From Absidia repens (Eukaryota > Mucoromycota > Mucoromycetes > Mucorales > Cunninghamellaceae), in contig MCGE01000003.1 of assembly GCA_002105175.1 (NCBI GenBank), positions 2,119,001-2,183,000 on the forward strand: DNA of 64,000 nt. The letters run 5' to 3'. This document shows, in pieces, positions 15,579 to 27,998 of the stretch (within the stretch, counting starts at the first letter, position 1; every line of letters starts with the position of its first letter). The notes beneath the pieces were generated by a model, which saw only the letters and a list, made by a program, of their open reading frames with translations, did no database searches and was not told the DNA's origin. Made by a program: the position numbers and the translations under genes.

Positions 15579-18500
15579 GGTATTTAAAAAAAAAAAAAAA
15601 AAACGGTGAGGGGAGAGGAGAAGGACAAAGAAAGAATTGGCTAAAAAAAAGAATTGATTATTTTTAACCGCCGACACCATCAAGACTTCATGCCGTCACC
15701 CAGTGAGCTTCTCTCCCAAAATTTCTCCAACCGCATAATACTGCCTCCCCCCTTTTCATCGGAGCACCGACAATAATGGTCGATCTTTTTTGCTCATCAT
15801 ATTTCCCGGTATGTCGGTCCGATGATCGTCTTCAGTTGCCACCATTTAAATCTATTACTGCCATTTCATGCTCACTCTAAGAACTTTCACTTAACATCAT
15901 GATATAGTAGATTTAAGTGATTCGAAATGCAACCTCCATTTACAGGTGTGCGTCATATTTGCCTTCTAATAAAAAAAAAATACAGCGTGCCAACCCCACA
16001 TATAATTTATAAAAAGGGAATATATTTCTATGTTGTATATTTTTTTAATTGAGTTATGATATGTCTAAAGAACAAAGTTATAATGTCCTACAGTAATGGA
16101 TCAAGAGCAATAATCTACTGAGTACTAAGGCAGCAGCCGAAAATATCAAAATTCTTCAAGCTCTCACAGTCCAACGGTAGTCCATTATAACGTATTAATA
16201 ATATATACGAAGATGAGGCTCAAAATCCATGAAGCATAAACCCAAATTAAGCGATAGCAGTAATAGACGTGATATTCATTGCTCTGCTAACTTGGAATTG
16301 AAGGATGCGTTGGGTTTTCATCAGAACCACGGTCGCATACAATGGTGTATCGAGCAACCTCATCCGATCAGTCACCAAATTAGTACATCCTCTAACACAG
16401 TGAAGGTATCCAAACCAACCAATACATATAATGATATCACTACGACGTATGTCCGCACAAAAGCTAATGCTGATGACACTGCAATAGCCATCTCACCTAA
16501 TCGGGCCAAACAAACCTCAGTTTAGACTTCTTTTTTTTTATATAGTACTGTTCTACATACAAAAAATCAATAATACAAAGATAATGAGTTGGATATATCT
16601 AGTATGTACTGTCTAGTCTAACATATTTCATATAAGTGACCTAAAATTGTCAATGACCCACTAAGGTTCTGGGGAAGGAGGTAATAGTAATCGTAAATAA
16701 CCTAGAAAATAATACAAAATACCTTATGTCGTCGGACACACACACACACACAGCATACCCTAAATTTATTTATATGATTGAGTAAGCAGGAATATGACTA
16801 GTTTTAATAATAAGTGGCATAAGTCTACCATTCAGTTCCTGGGCAAGGGGAGCGGAAAAGTGGTTGTTAAAGGCGAGTTAGGAAGTAAATATTCCTTAGA
16901 ACATTCACAATACAGCTACAAAAGCGACATTGTTCATTAAATGATGGTTCAAAAAGGTTAAAAGAACATACTTTATTGAAACATGTTGGTAGGTACTAGA
17001 ACTAAAGAAATCTAGGGTTCATGTATTAAGGGATAAAGGAAGGATCTACTGGATGAAGATTGAAAGACACTAATGTGAGATTTGAAGAATGGTCAATACC
17101 CATCTAAAAAGACATTTGTAAAAAGCGATCTGATATCATGTACAGTACAAGGTATGAGAAAAACTAAAGGGATATCTTTTATTAAAGCACAACAACAGTC
17201 AACGTTCATCAAAACAAGGCGATGGTGGTAAAAAACAAGGATCTCTTGCACAAGACATGAGGGAGAAAAATGGAATATTTTTCATCGAAGCAAGTGAAAG
17301 AAACATATTTTATTCAAATGTAGATACAAACTTTTGATAGATTAACACTAAACGAAGCTAATGAAGACTTCACAAAGCCAACTAATGGTGCCCTCAGATT
17401 CTAGGTCCAAAATGAAAGGGTTTCCCCATGCATCTTGTAGTCCCTGGGCTGAAAACGCTTTTAAACTATTCCTGACACTAATCTACGTCCAAAATAACCC
17501 CATAGAAGTTGAATGGTGAAGAAAAAATGAAGGAAAAAAAAATAAACAAAAAGAAAGAGAGCCGAAAACATAAACAAGGCGGGAGAGAGAAAATAAATAT
17601 TTCACGTGGGCGGGGTCTGAAATGACTTTTTTTTTTTGGCTGTTGTTGGATATAAATCTTTCTTTTTTTTTTTTACAACAATTGATGATGAAGCAACAGA
17701 ATCAACATGGTGATTCTTTTGTCTTGATAGTGGCTACCACCATTCATCATTGGGAGAACGGGTTTTCTTTTCTCTTGTCACCTATGCAGTCAAATGGGAG
17801 CAATTCTGCTTGGTTTAGTTCCTCCCCCCCCCCTGCACTGTAGAATAGTTTACCACCCACCATAGAATAGCTTTTCCACTTTTGATTCAACTAACTTATC
17901 TTACGTTACATTGTTCATATCTACAACTGAATAAAATATGTTTTGTCTTTTTACTTTTACGTGATCTCATAGGTTTAATTTGTTTGTCAAATGGGTATAC
18001 CCATCCTGTACAAAGCATGCGCGTGTAGAAAATAAAAAAGGGTGATGTACATATTTGTGCCAAAAAAAAAAAAAAAAAAAAAAAAAGTTAATCATAGAGA
18101 TGAGAAAACTTGATTGGATCACATAGGAAGTTGTTTTGGGATTGTTCCAAGATGCAAGTCGTTGAGTGGCAGAGTCTGAAAAAAAAAAAGAGCAAATGAC
18201 TTGTAACTACGTTTTATTCCTATGGGAAAGGAAATAAAAGGAAATGGTAATTACCATGTATCAAAGAGATCAGACTCTTTTTGACCAGTTTACCATTTAT
18301 GGATACTAGCATCTCACGGTACAGCACAATGATCTAATTCAGAAAAACTTTGATGAATACGATTTATGTTTTTCGCTGGGTAATAAAGGGTGGGGGACCA
18401 CGCTTTTTTTTTTCCGATGAATGGTTGGACAAAATAGTCATTCTGCTTGTTCGATTTTTTTTTTTTTTTTACCCCACTCTCTCTATCTGTCATATCAATC

Positions 18501-18784
18501 ATATCAATCACATCAATCATATCTCATTCCATATTTTGCTATTTCGGTTTGGGGCTTATTTTTTTTGGTTTGCTTGATACCCAGACCATCTTCTTTGAGT
18601 TACCTGAACTATTCAAGTGCTACTATTGGCTGAATTGTCGTGGGAGTTTTATATCTGTTTTTGATTCAATTTTAAGTTTCCCCGCATCGGTTGTTTTCGT
18701 TTTCTATTTATCAAACCACATTTTTCTTTCTCCTTCTTTCTCCTTTGTTGTACTATCGAACTTAAAAAAATAAAATCAGTATAG
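15579..18784. other. 3.2 kb divergent spacer with repeat copy B
   Basis: It lies between two divergent genes and carries repeat copy B (16900-17623), a short CA tract (16737-16752) and a 26-base A run near 18061-18086. A 98-codon open frame at 16229-16525 has no recognisable domain and no splice context. I see nothing else gene-like. Confidence 0.5.
16900..17623 (-). repeat. Dispersed CACGTG-headed repeat, copy B
   Basis: Reverse orientation. The head (17603-17623) reads CAGACCCCGCCCACGTG on the minus strand. The core (about 17407-17500) contains GGACTACAAGATGCATGG and the GGAAACCCTTTCATTTTGG stretch. The tail with ATGTCGCTTTTGTAGCTG lies near 16910-16932. AATAAA-like signals are present on the minus strand. 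Its boundaries are approximate. Confidence 0.75.
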
Positions 18785-19760
18785 ATGAATGACTCTAATA
18801 CCATTTATATATCTCATGGTGATGACATCTCTCGTAAGTAATCCATACCAACCCCGTTTTACTCCAGTTTTTTTTTTTTTTTTTAATAAATCTAACAACT
18901 CCGCAAATGACACTTTGTGTGCTTCTCTTTTTTTTTTTTTTTATAAAAACATAGTTGATGAAAGCAGTATGTTAGTCCCACCATCCATCGACTCTACCAC
19001 TCTCAGTAAAAAAGTAGCCCAAAATCGTGCAGCCCAAAGAGCGTTTCGAGAAAGAAAGCAACACTATGTGGAAGATTTAGAAAACAAGGCCAAGCAGTTA
19101 GATGAATATAAAAGAGCCATGATTCAGTTACAGGCAGACAATGAATGCCTAAGAAAATCAGTCACCCGATTAGAAGCTCAATTGAAACAATGTATTGCCT
19201 CTGGCTCGACACTGTCACTGACAAAACCATTTTTACCACCGTCATCACTGCAACACCCACTTTTGCCTGCACCTTCAATACCACCACCAGCACCAGTACC
19301 TACTCCATCACCATTATTGACCAATACACTGGAAACACCTTTGTCTTCATCTTCCTCGCCACCACCATCGTCGTCTTCTTCTTCATCATCACCACCACCA
19401 CCACTTCCATCCTCTATCATCCATCAAAACAAACCTACCAAACGAGAAAAGAAAAGACAACGTCTCCTAGCTGAAGAGAAGCTTCATAAAAACGATGATT
19501 TGGAACCCATCCAGTTACACAGTCCATTGTCAGCTTCGTATCAACAGTACCAACAGCAACACCAGACCATGACGCAACTTCATCCAAAAGACAACCCCAT
19601 ATCGCCTACTTCATCTTTCCCGATGTCCTCTTCTAATAATAGTGAATCCAACCAACACCCTCTTCGCTTTCTTCAACTGTTGCCCACTACCACAATGGAT
19701 GATGCACATGATCCATACATTCACTTTGTTAATGACAACCAACACCCTACTTCCCAATAA
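18785..19760 (+). CDS. bZIP transcription factor (Yap1/Pap1 type)
   Basis: Two exons (18785-18833, 18955-19760) give 284 residues. The start is ATG AAT GAC at 18785. An in-frame reading across the intron is misleading, because the 16-codon first exon only joins in phase after removal of 18834-18954, an intron with two long T runs. The basic region (KKVAQNRAAQRAFRERKQHYV, about residues 31-51) has the NxxAQxxFR signature of the fungal AP-1-like family. Heptads follow (LENKAKQLDEYKRAMIQLQ). The rest is Pro/Ser/Gln-rich with a basic KREKKRQR patch. No cysteine-rich redox domain like that of Yap1 is visible, so a stress role is only possible by family. It is convergent with the aminotransferase. 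Confidence 0.87.
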
Positions 19761-20012
19761 TATTTTTCATTGAACCGCATCGTCATTCATTATCATCATC
19801 ATCCCCAACTACAGATCCACATTTGTAAAAAGAATAATAGCAAATAGGATCCGCACAATAAAAAAAAAAAAAACAATCATTTATTCATCAATATAATAAA
19901 AATACATACATTTGCAATACATCACAAATCAAATAACAAAATACAAAAATGTAATTGAGAATATACTAATAAGAAAAAAAAAAAGGGTAATACAAAAAAA
20001 AAAAATACAATT

Positions 20013-21763
20013 CTAACCAATTACCCGGTGAGAGGATGTGTTGCCCTGTCGTGCATCCAAACACAGTTGAATTGCTTGTGCCAACAAATGAATCCCCGTT
20101 TGAATGGTGTCGACGGTATAATGAGCAAAACACAAGCGAATATAAGATTCATCCGTTACTGGTTCGTTGGAGGGGACCATAAACAGGCCTGTGTTTCCAA
20201 AAGAGACCTTGAGACCATGAGCCTTGATGACTTGTTGAACGTCATTGCATTGGATACCCAATGGGAGTTTGAGCCAAAGAAAGTAGCCGCCTTGCGGAAT
20301 CGATGCACCAGGATCACATCCTAATGGCACTAAATCTTGTTGGATCGTTTCCCACATTCCTTTGTGTAATCGTTCCTGAAGCGTGTTGCGTACCTTGGCT
20401 ACATGATGGTGTAAAGATAATTCCGGATCTGTCGATTTCAGCATTTGGTTGACCACTTGATTCACTATGTGCACAAACCAAAAAAAAAAAAAAGGGGGCG
20501 GTGGTGGTTTTTTTTTTTTTTAATTTTAATTTTTTAATTTTTCTGTGTGTATTGATGATTCTAACTTACTAAAGTTGGACGATGAGCCACCAGAGATGTA
20601 TGATCCACTATGTCAAAAAAAAAAAAAAAAGCACAGGCGTGATCAAAGATTATCATCACCCAAAAAAAGAAGAAAATGAGATCATGACGTGCTCGCATCA
20701 TTAGTCCACCACACGTCGCCCCACCCGCCTTTTCCTTTTTCTTTTTTTTTTCATTTTACCATGCACCAAGGCGTTGGACCAATTTTTCGTGACATTCTAA
20801 CCATCCAACCCGACACCCAGGAGCCAAAAGTTTGGAAAAGGAACCATTACTGATAACAACAGGATGAGCGGAGTCCAATTCCAGATCATAGGCCACTACT
20901 CTTTTTGGAGGAGGAGGAGGAGAGGAAGAAGTTTGGTTGGTGTGATCACCATTGCTATGGTTTGTGGTAGCACCTTGTCCAGCAAACGTCAAAATATCAT
21001 AGACATCATCACATACCACCAAGACATTGTATTTTCTTGCAAGTTGCACAAGACGTTGACGTTGGGATTCGGGTAAAATCGATCCAGTGGGGTTGGCATA
21101 GGTTGGCACACAGTATAACACAGAAGAATAGACCAGGGAATCATTGTCGTTGGACGGCGCGGGAGGAGGGACGGGGAAATGTTTAGCAAGCATGGTTTCA
21201 AAATAACCCACATCTAACCCTTGATTTTGAGTATCAGGCACACCGACAAATTGATCAAGTTCATAGCCAACATCCCGGAAGATATCAAATGCCAAAAAGT
21301 ACGTAGGCTCTTGGAAATAACAATATTTGGTCACCGAGTTGGGGCGAGTCAAAAGAGATAAAGCATGTTGGAGTCCAAACGACGCTCCAGAAGTGGGACA
21401 GAGATGTCGTCTATAAAGAGGTATACACACTTAAGTTATCATTCCATGTAAAAATGAACATGTCCCCAAGCACAGCCAAAACACTTACGATTCCACAGCC
21501 ATTGAGTATTCTTTGGTTAAAAAGGACGCAAGATTGTCACGGAATTCAACGGTTCCAAGTTCATCCCCATACTATGGTAATGACAAAAAAAAAAAAAAAT
21601 TAGGTAAGTGGACATTCACCCTTCTTCCCCCTTTTTTTCATTGAATTACCTGTAACATATCCACTTTGGCATCAGGTTCAGCCAAAGCAGAGGCTGTTGC
21701 CTTTGCAAACAGTTCAACAGGTAGTAGATCGGAAGACGGCTGACCTTTCAAAAAATTGATCAT
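20013..21763 (-). CDS. PLP-dependent aminotransferase, class I/II fold (2-aminoadipate/YER152C-like)
   Basis: Five exons give 445 residues. The N-terminus (INFLKGQPSSDLLP) is typical of this MocR/LysN-like branch. Fold-type I landmarks are YGDELG near 39, TSGASFGLQHAL (cofactor phosphate region), PTYANPTG, CDDVYD and NGSFSKLLAPGCRVGW. The lysine in SFSK forms the Schiff base with pyridoxal phosphate. The C-terminal domain keeps GGYFLWLKLP and the arginine in YIRLCFA that holds the substrate carboxylate. Enzymes of this branch act on aminoadipate, aromatic or branched amino acids; the substrate is undetermined. One exon, encoding CGSYISGGSSSNF, is only 38 bases. A motif like the head of the dispersed repeats lies 56 bases upstream of the ATG. 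Confidence 0.85.
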
Positions 21764-21818
21764 CGGTTTTTTTCTTTTTAATAAAGAGAGAGAAAGAGGG
21801 GAAAAAAAAGAAGTGAGC

Positions 21819-21830
21819 CGGGATTTAAAC
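21819..21830 (-). promoter_or_regulatory. Candidate promoter motif GTTTAAATCCCG
   Basis: Read on the minus strand, the gene's strand, this matches the first bases of the dispersed repeat head. It lies 56 bases before the aminotransferase ATG. A similar motif lies upstream of the next minus-strand gene. Regulatory meaning is inference. Confidence 0.25.
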
Positions 21831-22057
21831 TAAAAAAAAAATTAAGTTTTGGTGGGGTCGAAAAAACGACAACCCTATTTTTTATTTCATTTATGGATAG
21901 CATTGCATAAACTAAAACTACTGACGTGAATTAACTAAACTAAAGAGTAATAAAAAAATATATATATACGATATTATGTAATCATATACCTCATTCGGAA
22001 GAAAGGAGGGAACGGGGAGAGGTTGGAGCATAGTGTAATGATTTCAACTTTCAAAGG

Positions 22058-23731
22058 TTATTGTTGACCACCGTCACCTTGCTGTTGCTGATCACCGCCG
22101 TTGGGCTGTTGTTGCTGATCACCACCATTGGTTTCAGTAGGCTGGGGTTGTTGCTGGTCACCGCCATCACCGCCATTATTGGTTTCAGTAGGCTGCTGCT
22201 GGTCACCGCCACCACCATTATTGTTATCGGTAGGCTGCTGCTGGTCACCGCCGCCACCGCCATTGCTGGTTTCGGTAGGCTGAGGTTGTTGCTGATCACC
22301 ACCATTGTCTGTAGTTGAAGTAGCTTCGGGTTGTTGACCATTGTCGCCACCATTGCCTCCTTCACCAGTAGGTTGGCCTTGATTACCACCACCATCACCT
22401 CCTCCTTCTTGAGTGGCGGTAGACGTAGCTTCAGAGGTAGACGTTGTTTGAGTGGATTGATCAGTACTTGTTGAAGTCGCTTCAGGTTGCCCTCCGCCAC
22501 CACCACCATCAGAAGTTTCACTGGGCTGTGTTTCATTGCCGCCGCCACCAGATGTAGCATTGCACCTGTCGAGCTTGACGTAGTCATCCTTGAAATCTCT
22601 GCCAATGCCAGGAATGGAAGGGGCAGTTTCATTGTAGCTTGCATCATCAAAGAGATCTTGCGACGTGGAAAGGAGCATATTGACATCAGGAACATCATGT
22701 CTGTTGTCTCCTGAGATCATATGCTCTATAATAAGAATTTAAAATAATGAGTGAATGGATGGGTTAAGTTTTGATAATAATATTATTATTATTTTCTTTT
22801 TTTGGTAGCAACTTACTTGTTCGCACAAAGGCCACATCATCAGGTGAGGAGCCATTCTTGGATGAGAAAAATGACCAAAACAAGTTGCCTTTGACGCCAG
22901 AATCCACTTGTGGCATTTGGACGCCTTGCTTAAGATTAGGCAGATGGTCGGACTGGTTACCCCGGTGATCCAAAGACGTATCATTGCTATCAATATAAAG
23001 GCGAGCTATATTTCACAAAAAAAAAAAAAAAAAAAAAAGTCAATATAGATATAAATAAAAAGAGTAGTTATTTCTTTGAATATATATATTCAGAAATGAG
23101 GAGGAAAGACTTACAGAAAAGCAAAGCAAACGAGTACTCCTGGGGACGGTTGGAGGTGTCATTGCCAGTATCACGGTCACGGTTTTTCCAAAGTTCCTTG
23201 TTGTTGGTTCTGTTTTTTGGGCGTTGTTGTCGTTCATTTGGAAGGAGGGTCAATAAACCATGAGAGAGGACTTGAGTGCTGGATCCATTGGTTTGTAGCG
23301 TGCAGGACGCATTGGCGTTCAAAGCGGCGGGGCCAGCGGGACTCAAGGCGAGTTGAGGACAGGTACATGAGGTATTGTACTTTTTGGCCACTTTTGCATT
23401 TCCTTGTATATGTCTTCTTCCATGCTAATAACGTACCCTATAGGTTTTAAGAAAGAAAAGAAAAAAGTGAGTGTTCATAGTAAAAGTGGGGGGAGGGGGG
23501 AGGTCTTAAAGGGAATGGAGCCTTACAGGTGCCGTTAAACTTGCTAAGATCAGTTGATACTTGAGTAGAATTGTTGTCGTTTCCACCAGTGGCAGTATCA
23601 TTGTTTCCAGAGACGGTGCCATTAGGAGAGTTGTCGGCCAAGTTATGAATAGGCAAAACATGAGCCGAGGCTGGGATGGTCCAAGCAAGTAAACCCGTAG
23701 CTGCAATAGTAAAAAGGCTGAAAACTTTCAT
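22058..23731 (-). CDS. Secreted glycoprotein with Gly/Gln-rich repeat tail, function unknown
   Basis: Four exons (23527-23731, 23115-23390, 22817-23005, 22058-22725) give 445 residues. The N-terminus is a clear signal peptide (MKVFSLFTIAATGLLAWTIPASA). Many Asn-X-Ser/Thr sites follow. A few cysteines (SCTCPQ, ASCTLQ, DRCNATS) could form disulphides. From about residue 250 it is low-complexity, with GGG blocks and repeated GGDQQQPTETNNGG-like units up to the stop. No GPI-anchor hydrophobic tail is seen, so it is probably secreted or wall-associated. The acceptor at 23391-23392 is the only one that keeps the frame but has a weak consensus, so residues around 69 are less sure. I do not recognise the family. 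Confidence 0.75.
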
Positions 23732-23800
23732 GGTGTTGACGAGTTTTCAGATAAAATAAAGGTGTTGGAGTTGTTCAAGAAAAAAGAGAGGTGGGTTTGT

Positions 23801-23810
23801 ACATTTTATA
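23801..23810 (-). promoter_or_regulatory. TATA box of secreted-protein gene
   Basis: Minus strand reads TATAAAATGT, 70-79 bases before the ATG at 23731. Confidence 0.5.
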
Positions 23811-23907
23811 ATGATTTGCTGGCCAATTCATTGTACGTGTCAGTTTCAAGAAAGAAAAAAGAAAAATCGTTTCAGGCCAAACTTTTTTCTTGATGAGGAA
23901 CAAAGAT

Positions 23908-23919
23908 CGGGATTTGAAA
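23908..23919 (-). promoter_or_regulatory. Candidate promoter motif TTTCAAATCCCG
   Basis: This is an exact copy of the first twelve bases of the dispersed-repeat consensus, without the following CACGTG. It lies about 177 bases upstream of the secreted glycoprotein ATG, on the gene's strand. Function is inference. Confidence 0.3.
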
Positions 23920-24596
23920 GCTCGCTTGGCGATTCACTCGATGCCATTGCCACATAGAACTTGTTGGTTTATTGTATCATTGCATCATATATATCCCATG
24001 ATTTGTGTCAAATCTAAAAAAAAAAAAAAAAAGGTGAATCAGTCATGAAGGTCTTGGCGTGTTGTATTAAGTGAGACAACACAGACAAGGGAAGCATGAT
24101 AACGATGACGATGATTCTTGTTCTGACAACCTAAATCAAATTGGTATGGTAGCATTTTCGTATATCAAGGGTAAGAAGGGTTTGGCATGACTGCATATGT
24201 AAAAATCATATTGAAAAGGATTTCTATCTGCTAGTGGATGATAAGAGCGTTTTGATTCGTAGGGGATAAAAAAAAAAAAAAGGTTAAAAATAGGGACATG
24301 GTCGGTATTCTGGACTTTTTTCATGCACATGGACGAATCATCAAAAATTGTAGATCTCTCTCGATAAGTTTTTTTCTTCTGACCTATAAAACTAAAAATA
24401 AATACAAAAATGTCAAAAAGCAAAAGAGCCAAGAGTAGAAATAATAAAAGTATATATGTGGATATGTTTGATTTATTTTTTATTGTAAAAGTGTCAAAAT
24501 GAATAAATATGATAAAATAAATAGGATCAACTAAACTAAACTAAATAAATCATCCAGGTATTGATTGACTCCACTAATCCTACGAACCAGCCATAA

Positions 24597-24760
24597 TCAT
24601 AGTGATGTTGATTTGTAAAAGCGTTCAAAAGATTCCCTTGTACATTCACCACCTTTTTTTGGATCAAAGTAAAACTTGTAGCAGCTGCCATCGGCACAAA
24701 TCGCTACATCATCATCATCATGAAAAAAAAAAGTGAGTCTGAGTCTGAGCAATGATGTCC

Positions 24761-24798
<38 letters not shown>

Positions 24799-26265
24799 AA
24801 AATCGTATGCTTTTGTTCAAACGCCACCAAACATTGAGATTCCGTAATAATTTTCGCATGGGCAAAACTCCATTCACTACTAAAATATTTGGGTAATAAA
24901 TCCTTCATAAAGCTGAGGCTACTTCCGCGATTGCCATTATGAGTGAGACCATAATGGGATGGTGGCCGAGTAGGATACACCACCACTTGACCATAAGTAG
25001 GACCTCTTGGTTTATGACCATCTGCCATCGCCGTCGTCACTGATGGATCCAAATTGAAGATATGAATGGTGCCTTTGTCCGACGAGACACAGAGACGTGT
25101 GGAATCATGGTTGAAGGCAATGGAGAAAATATCTGCACGATCCACTCCCCGACGTAACTCGTTCAAAAGTGTTCCCGTCGCTGTGTTGAAGACCCGAATC
25201 AATGTGCCCTTGTCGCTTGCCGTTGCACACTTTGTTCCATCATGGTTGAGTGCCATGCAACTGAGTTTTCCAGAATGTGCTGCTATGATGCTAATGTTTG
25301 GCGTTGTTGTTGTATTTGATGATGATGATGGAGGAGAAGGGGGTGTTGGTGGAGGTTGCATGACATGATCCAAATAAAATGATGACTCCGCCGGGTTGGT
25401 GTGATTTGTTGATGGGTTTTTACTCTGACCAAATTCGTCGGGTGCGGAAAACGAAGACCAGTAATAGCCGAGCGTGTTGAGATCAATCAGTTGTATGTGC
25501 CCACGTTGTCTTCCAGGTATAACAAGCATTGCATTATCAGAGGATCCAGACACGGATGCTAGGCCTAGGGAGGAATCCAAGTCAATAAAAAAAAACCTTC
25601 GGTCATTCTTTCCCAATATAATATTCAGATCTGTACCTTTGTCGTTGTCTGTTGTTTCAAACGTTTGCAGTAGATGTGGATGAAGACTGAAGTGGTATAC
25701 AAACACCTTGTGGGATAAAACGACAATCAATCTAAGATCATGCATGTTATGCGTCAGTACACAGCGCATACATATAACATTCTACCTAGTCCTTCACACA
25801 CATATGTATGCAATGCCCCCCACCCAACTTTTACCTTTCTCTTCGTAGTTTAACATTCTTCACTTCAGTTTTGTATTCCAGTTCTAGCACTGCCTGATCT
25901 TTGATGCTGTCATAGATAATCACTTTGTTTGGAGAATACCTTGGATTCCTACCACCACCCACTAATGCCAAATAGTTTGTTCGATATAGCATTTCTATCA
26001 AAGCAATCCCACCCTCGTCGGATTCTATATTAAAAAAAAGGCAAGATGAGAGAGAAGATGTTTAGTATTTTCTTTAATGCGAGACAACCCATAGTATAAA
26101 GCCGTAATATATACCGTTACGTGCTTGTTCAATGAGTGGAACACTGTTAAACACCCTAAATCCATTTTCCAGTCCTATAGCGAAGCATCCGTAGTCTTGA
26201 TTGAAGCCAACAAATAAGAGTCCAGGTGCATCGTTGTAGTTTGAATGTGATCGTGTAAGGTTCAT
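24597..26265 (-). CDS. PROPPIN WD-repeat autophagy protein (WIPI3/4, Hsv2-like)
   Basis: Five exons give 436 residues. It forms a seven-bladed WD40-type propeller that binds phosphoinositides. The diagnostic LRRG motif ([17 protein letters not shown]) takes the place of the FRRG of Atg18/WIPI1-2. Leucine there points to the WIPI3/WIPI4 and yeast Hsv2 branch. The adjoining strands ([19 protein letters not shown], then [13 protein letters not shown]) also match. A Ser/Thr/Pro-rich insertion ([14 protein letters not shown]) is present in one blade. These proteins bind PI3P or PI(3,5)P2 through two sites around the RRG and act on autophagosomes, endosomes and vacuoles. The penultimate intron, 24704-24796, holds a 32-base T run (A run on the sense strand). 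Confidence 0.88.
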
Positions 26266-26524
26266 GTATAATTGAGGGGAGAGGGTAAAAAATAAAATAA
26301 AAATAAAACGGTATATGCTAATAATAAAAATATACAAAATGATAGAGAAAAGGAACAAAAAAGAGAAAATTGTCCCGCCACCCAAGTGCCCACACTTCCC
26401 CCCATTTATTTCATACCCCGCCATCATTTCATCGCATTGTGGGCCTAACGCACCAAGTAAAACATACACAAACAGTGATCACAGCAATAAGTATATATAA
26501 CATATCATCCAATGTTTTATTTCT

Positions 26525-27998
26525 TTACTTTTTCAATGTATTCAAAAACACATCAATCAAATCATTGACAACATGGGGTTTTGCAACTAGAGACATATGG
26601 CCAACGCCAGGTATCACATGAGGCGCAGATTTCATACTAGGTAGTCGGCTTTTGATAATATCCATATCACTTGGCGGTGTGATTTTATCCTAATATATAT
26701 ATATATATATAACAATATATTGAGTTTCTATATAATATATAGCTATTTACTGAAGCGCAAACCTGTTTTTTTTTTTTTACCTCTTGCCCTCCAATAAGAA
26801 GAATATTGGTTCCTGTCAGTCTGTCATAGATTTCAGGGGTAGGGAAACTTGCACCCGTCGCCATGCGTTTATAAACATCAGTTCGACTCATCAAATTCCA
26901 TCGTAATTGGCTATTTTAAATGGGGAAAGAAGAAAAGTGAGAGATCAGTTGCATACTTAACATATATTATATATATATATATATATATATTCATACCTTT
27001 TTCGAAGTTCCTCGGTAGCATCGGCATCCAAAAGACGTTCCACGCTGTTTGAATAAAGTCCCCCTTGACGATCTTTGGTTCGAGAATTTTCAATCATGAA
27101 ATCTGGAATCCACGGTAAGAAGGTTTGTCCTTTGGTTTGGTCCTTGTCCAAATCGGCCTTGGGAGAAATCATCACCAGTCCGACAAGTCTATTTTTGATC
27201 CAATCAGACGCACATGCAAAAGTGGCCACAGAGCAGCCATAGGAATGACCCACCATAATCAACGGTCTGGACACGGGGTATCTATCATCAGCAGTGATCA
27301 ATTGCACCACATCCTCAGCCAAAGACGACGCAGTATAAGAAGACCAACTTATCCAGGTTGGGAAAAAAAAAAGAGCGAGACATAAGTATAGAATAGGTTT
27401 CATGCCTTCAAGGACTTACTCCGAGACAACTTCGCTATAGCCACAACCGACAAGATCCACGGCCAAAACATGATAAGATTCGGAAAAATGCTTCAATTGA
27501 TGTTCCCATTGGGCTGCCTAAATTCATAGATAAAATAAAGAGGCATGTGTGTGTCAGCATACTCTGTCCCCCTCCCGTCGCCGCCCCAAAAAAAAGCCTA
27601 GCATCCGTTAAAAATTGGTTACGTCCTACCTGACCCCCCAAACCGTGGATAAAGACCATAAGTGGTACCGTTCTGTCATGGTGAGGAATCTCGATAATAC
27701 GGAGTTCGTGTTGGTTGACCATAACATAATCGGTATGGGACGTCAGTAGAGCGGATTCATCTATGAAACACACATACACACACACCCAAGCGAGATATGG
27801 GCGTTAGTACAAATGCATATATCAATCCGGCAGAAATTTACCTTCGTCCACGAGTTGCTGTTCATATTTTTGCTGTGCGTTATTTGTAAATTTGGCAGTC
27901 AAGCGTCGTCTTCGAGGGCAAACGTAAAGAGCAATAGAGAAAGCTGTAGCTAATGTGACGATAAGAAATGTATTGCTTGATGCTTTGACGACAGCCAT
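26525..27998 (-). CDS. Membrane-anchored alpha/beta hydrolase
   Basis: Six exons give 343 residues. A single N-terminal membrane segment (about residues 10-28, TFLIVTLATAFSIALYV) is followed by a basic stretch (CPRRRRL). The alpha/beta hydrolase core shows FIHGLGG (oxyanion region), VDLVGCGYS, the nucleophile elbow GHSYG and a C-terminal GVGHM histidine. An aspartate is likely in or near QEDKITPP. The substrate is unknown; esterase, lipase or epoxide-hydrolase relatives share this layout. One intron (26911-26996) holds a TA microsatellite. The gene is in tandem with the PROPPIN gene (259 bases apart). Confidence 0.8.

Larger units (their letters stand above)
23732..24596. other. Spacer upstream of secreted-protein gene
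   Basis: This holds the promoter of the secreted glycoprotein gene and the 3' flank of the PROPPIN gene. A TATA-like box lies at 23801-23810 and a repeat-head-like motif at 23908-23919. There are A runs near 24017-24033 and 24268-24281. No gene is seen. Confidence 0.5.

Noticed and set aside
16229..16525. 98-codon frame in the spacer near repeat B
   Set aside because: No domain, no promoter or splice context. A frame of this length is plausible by chance.
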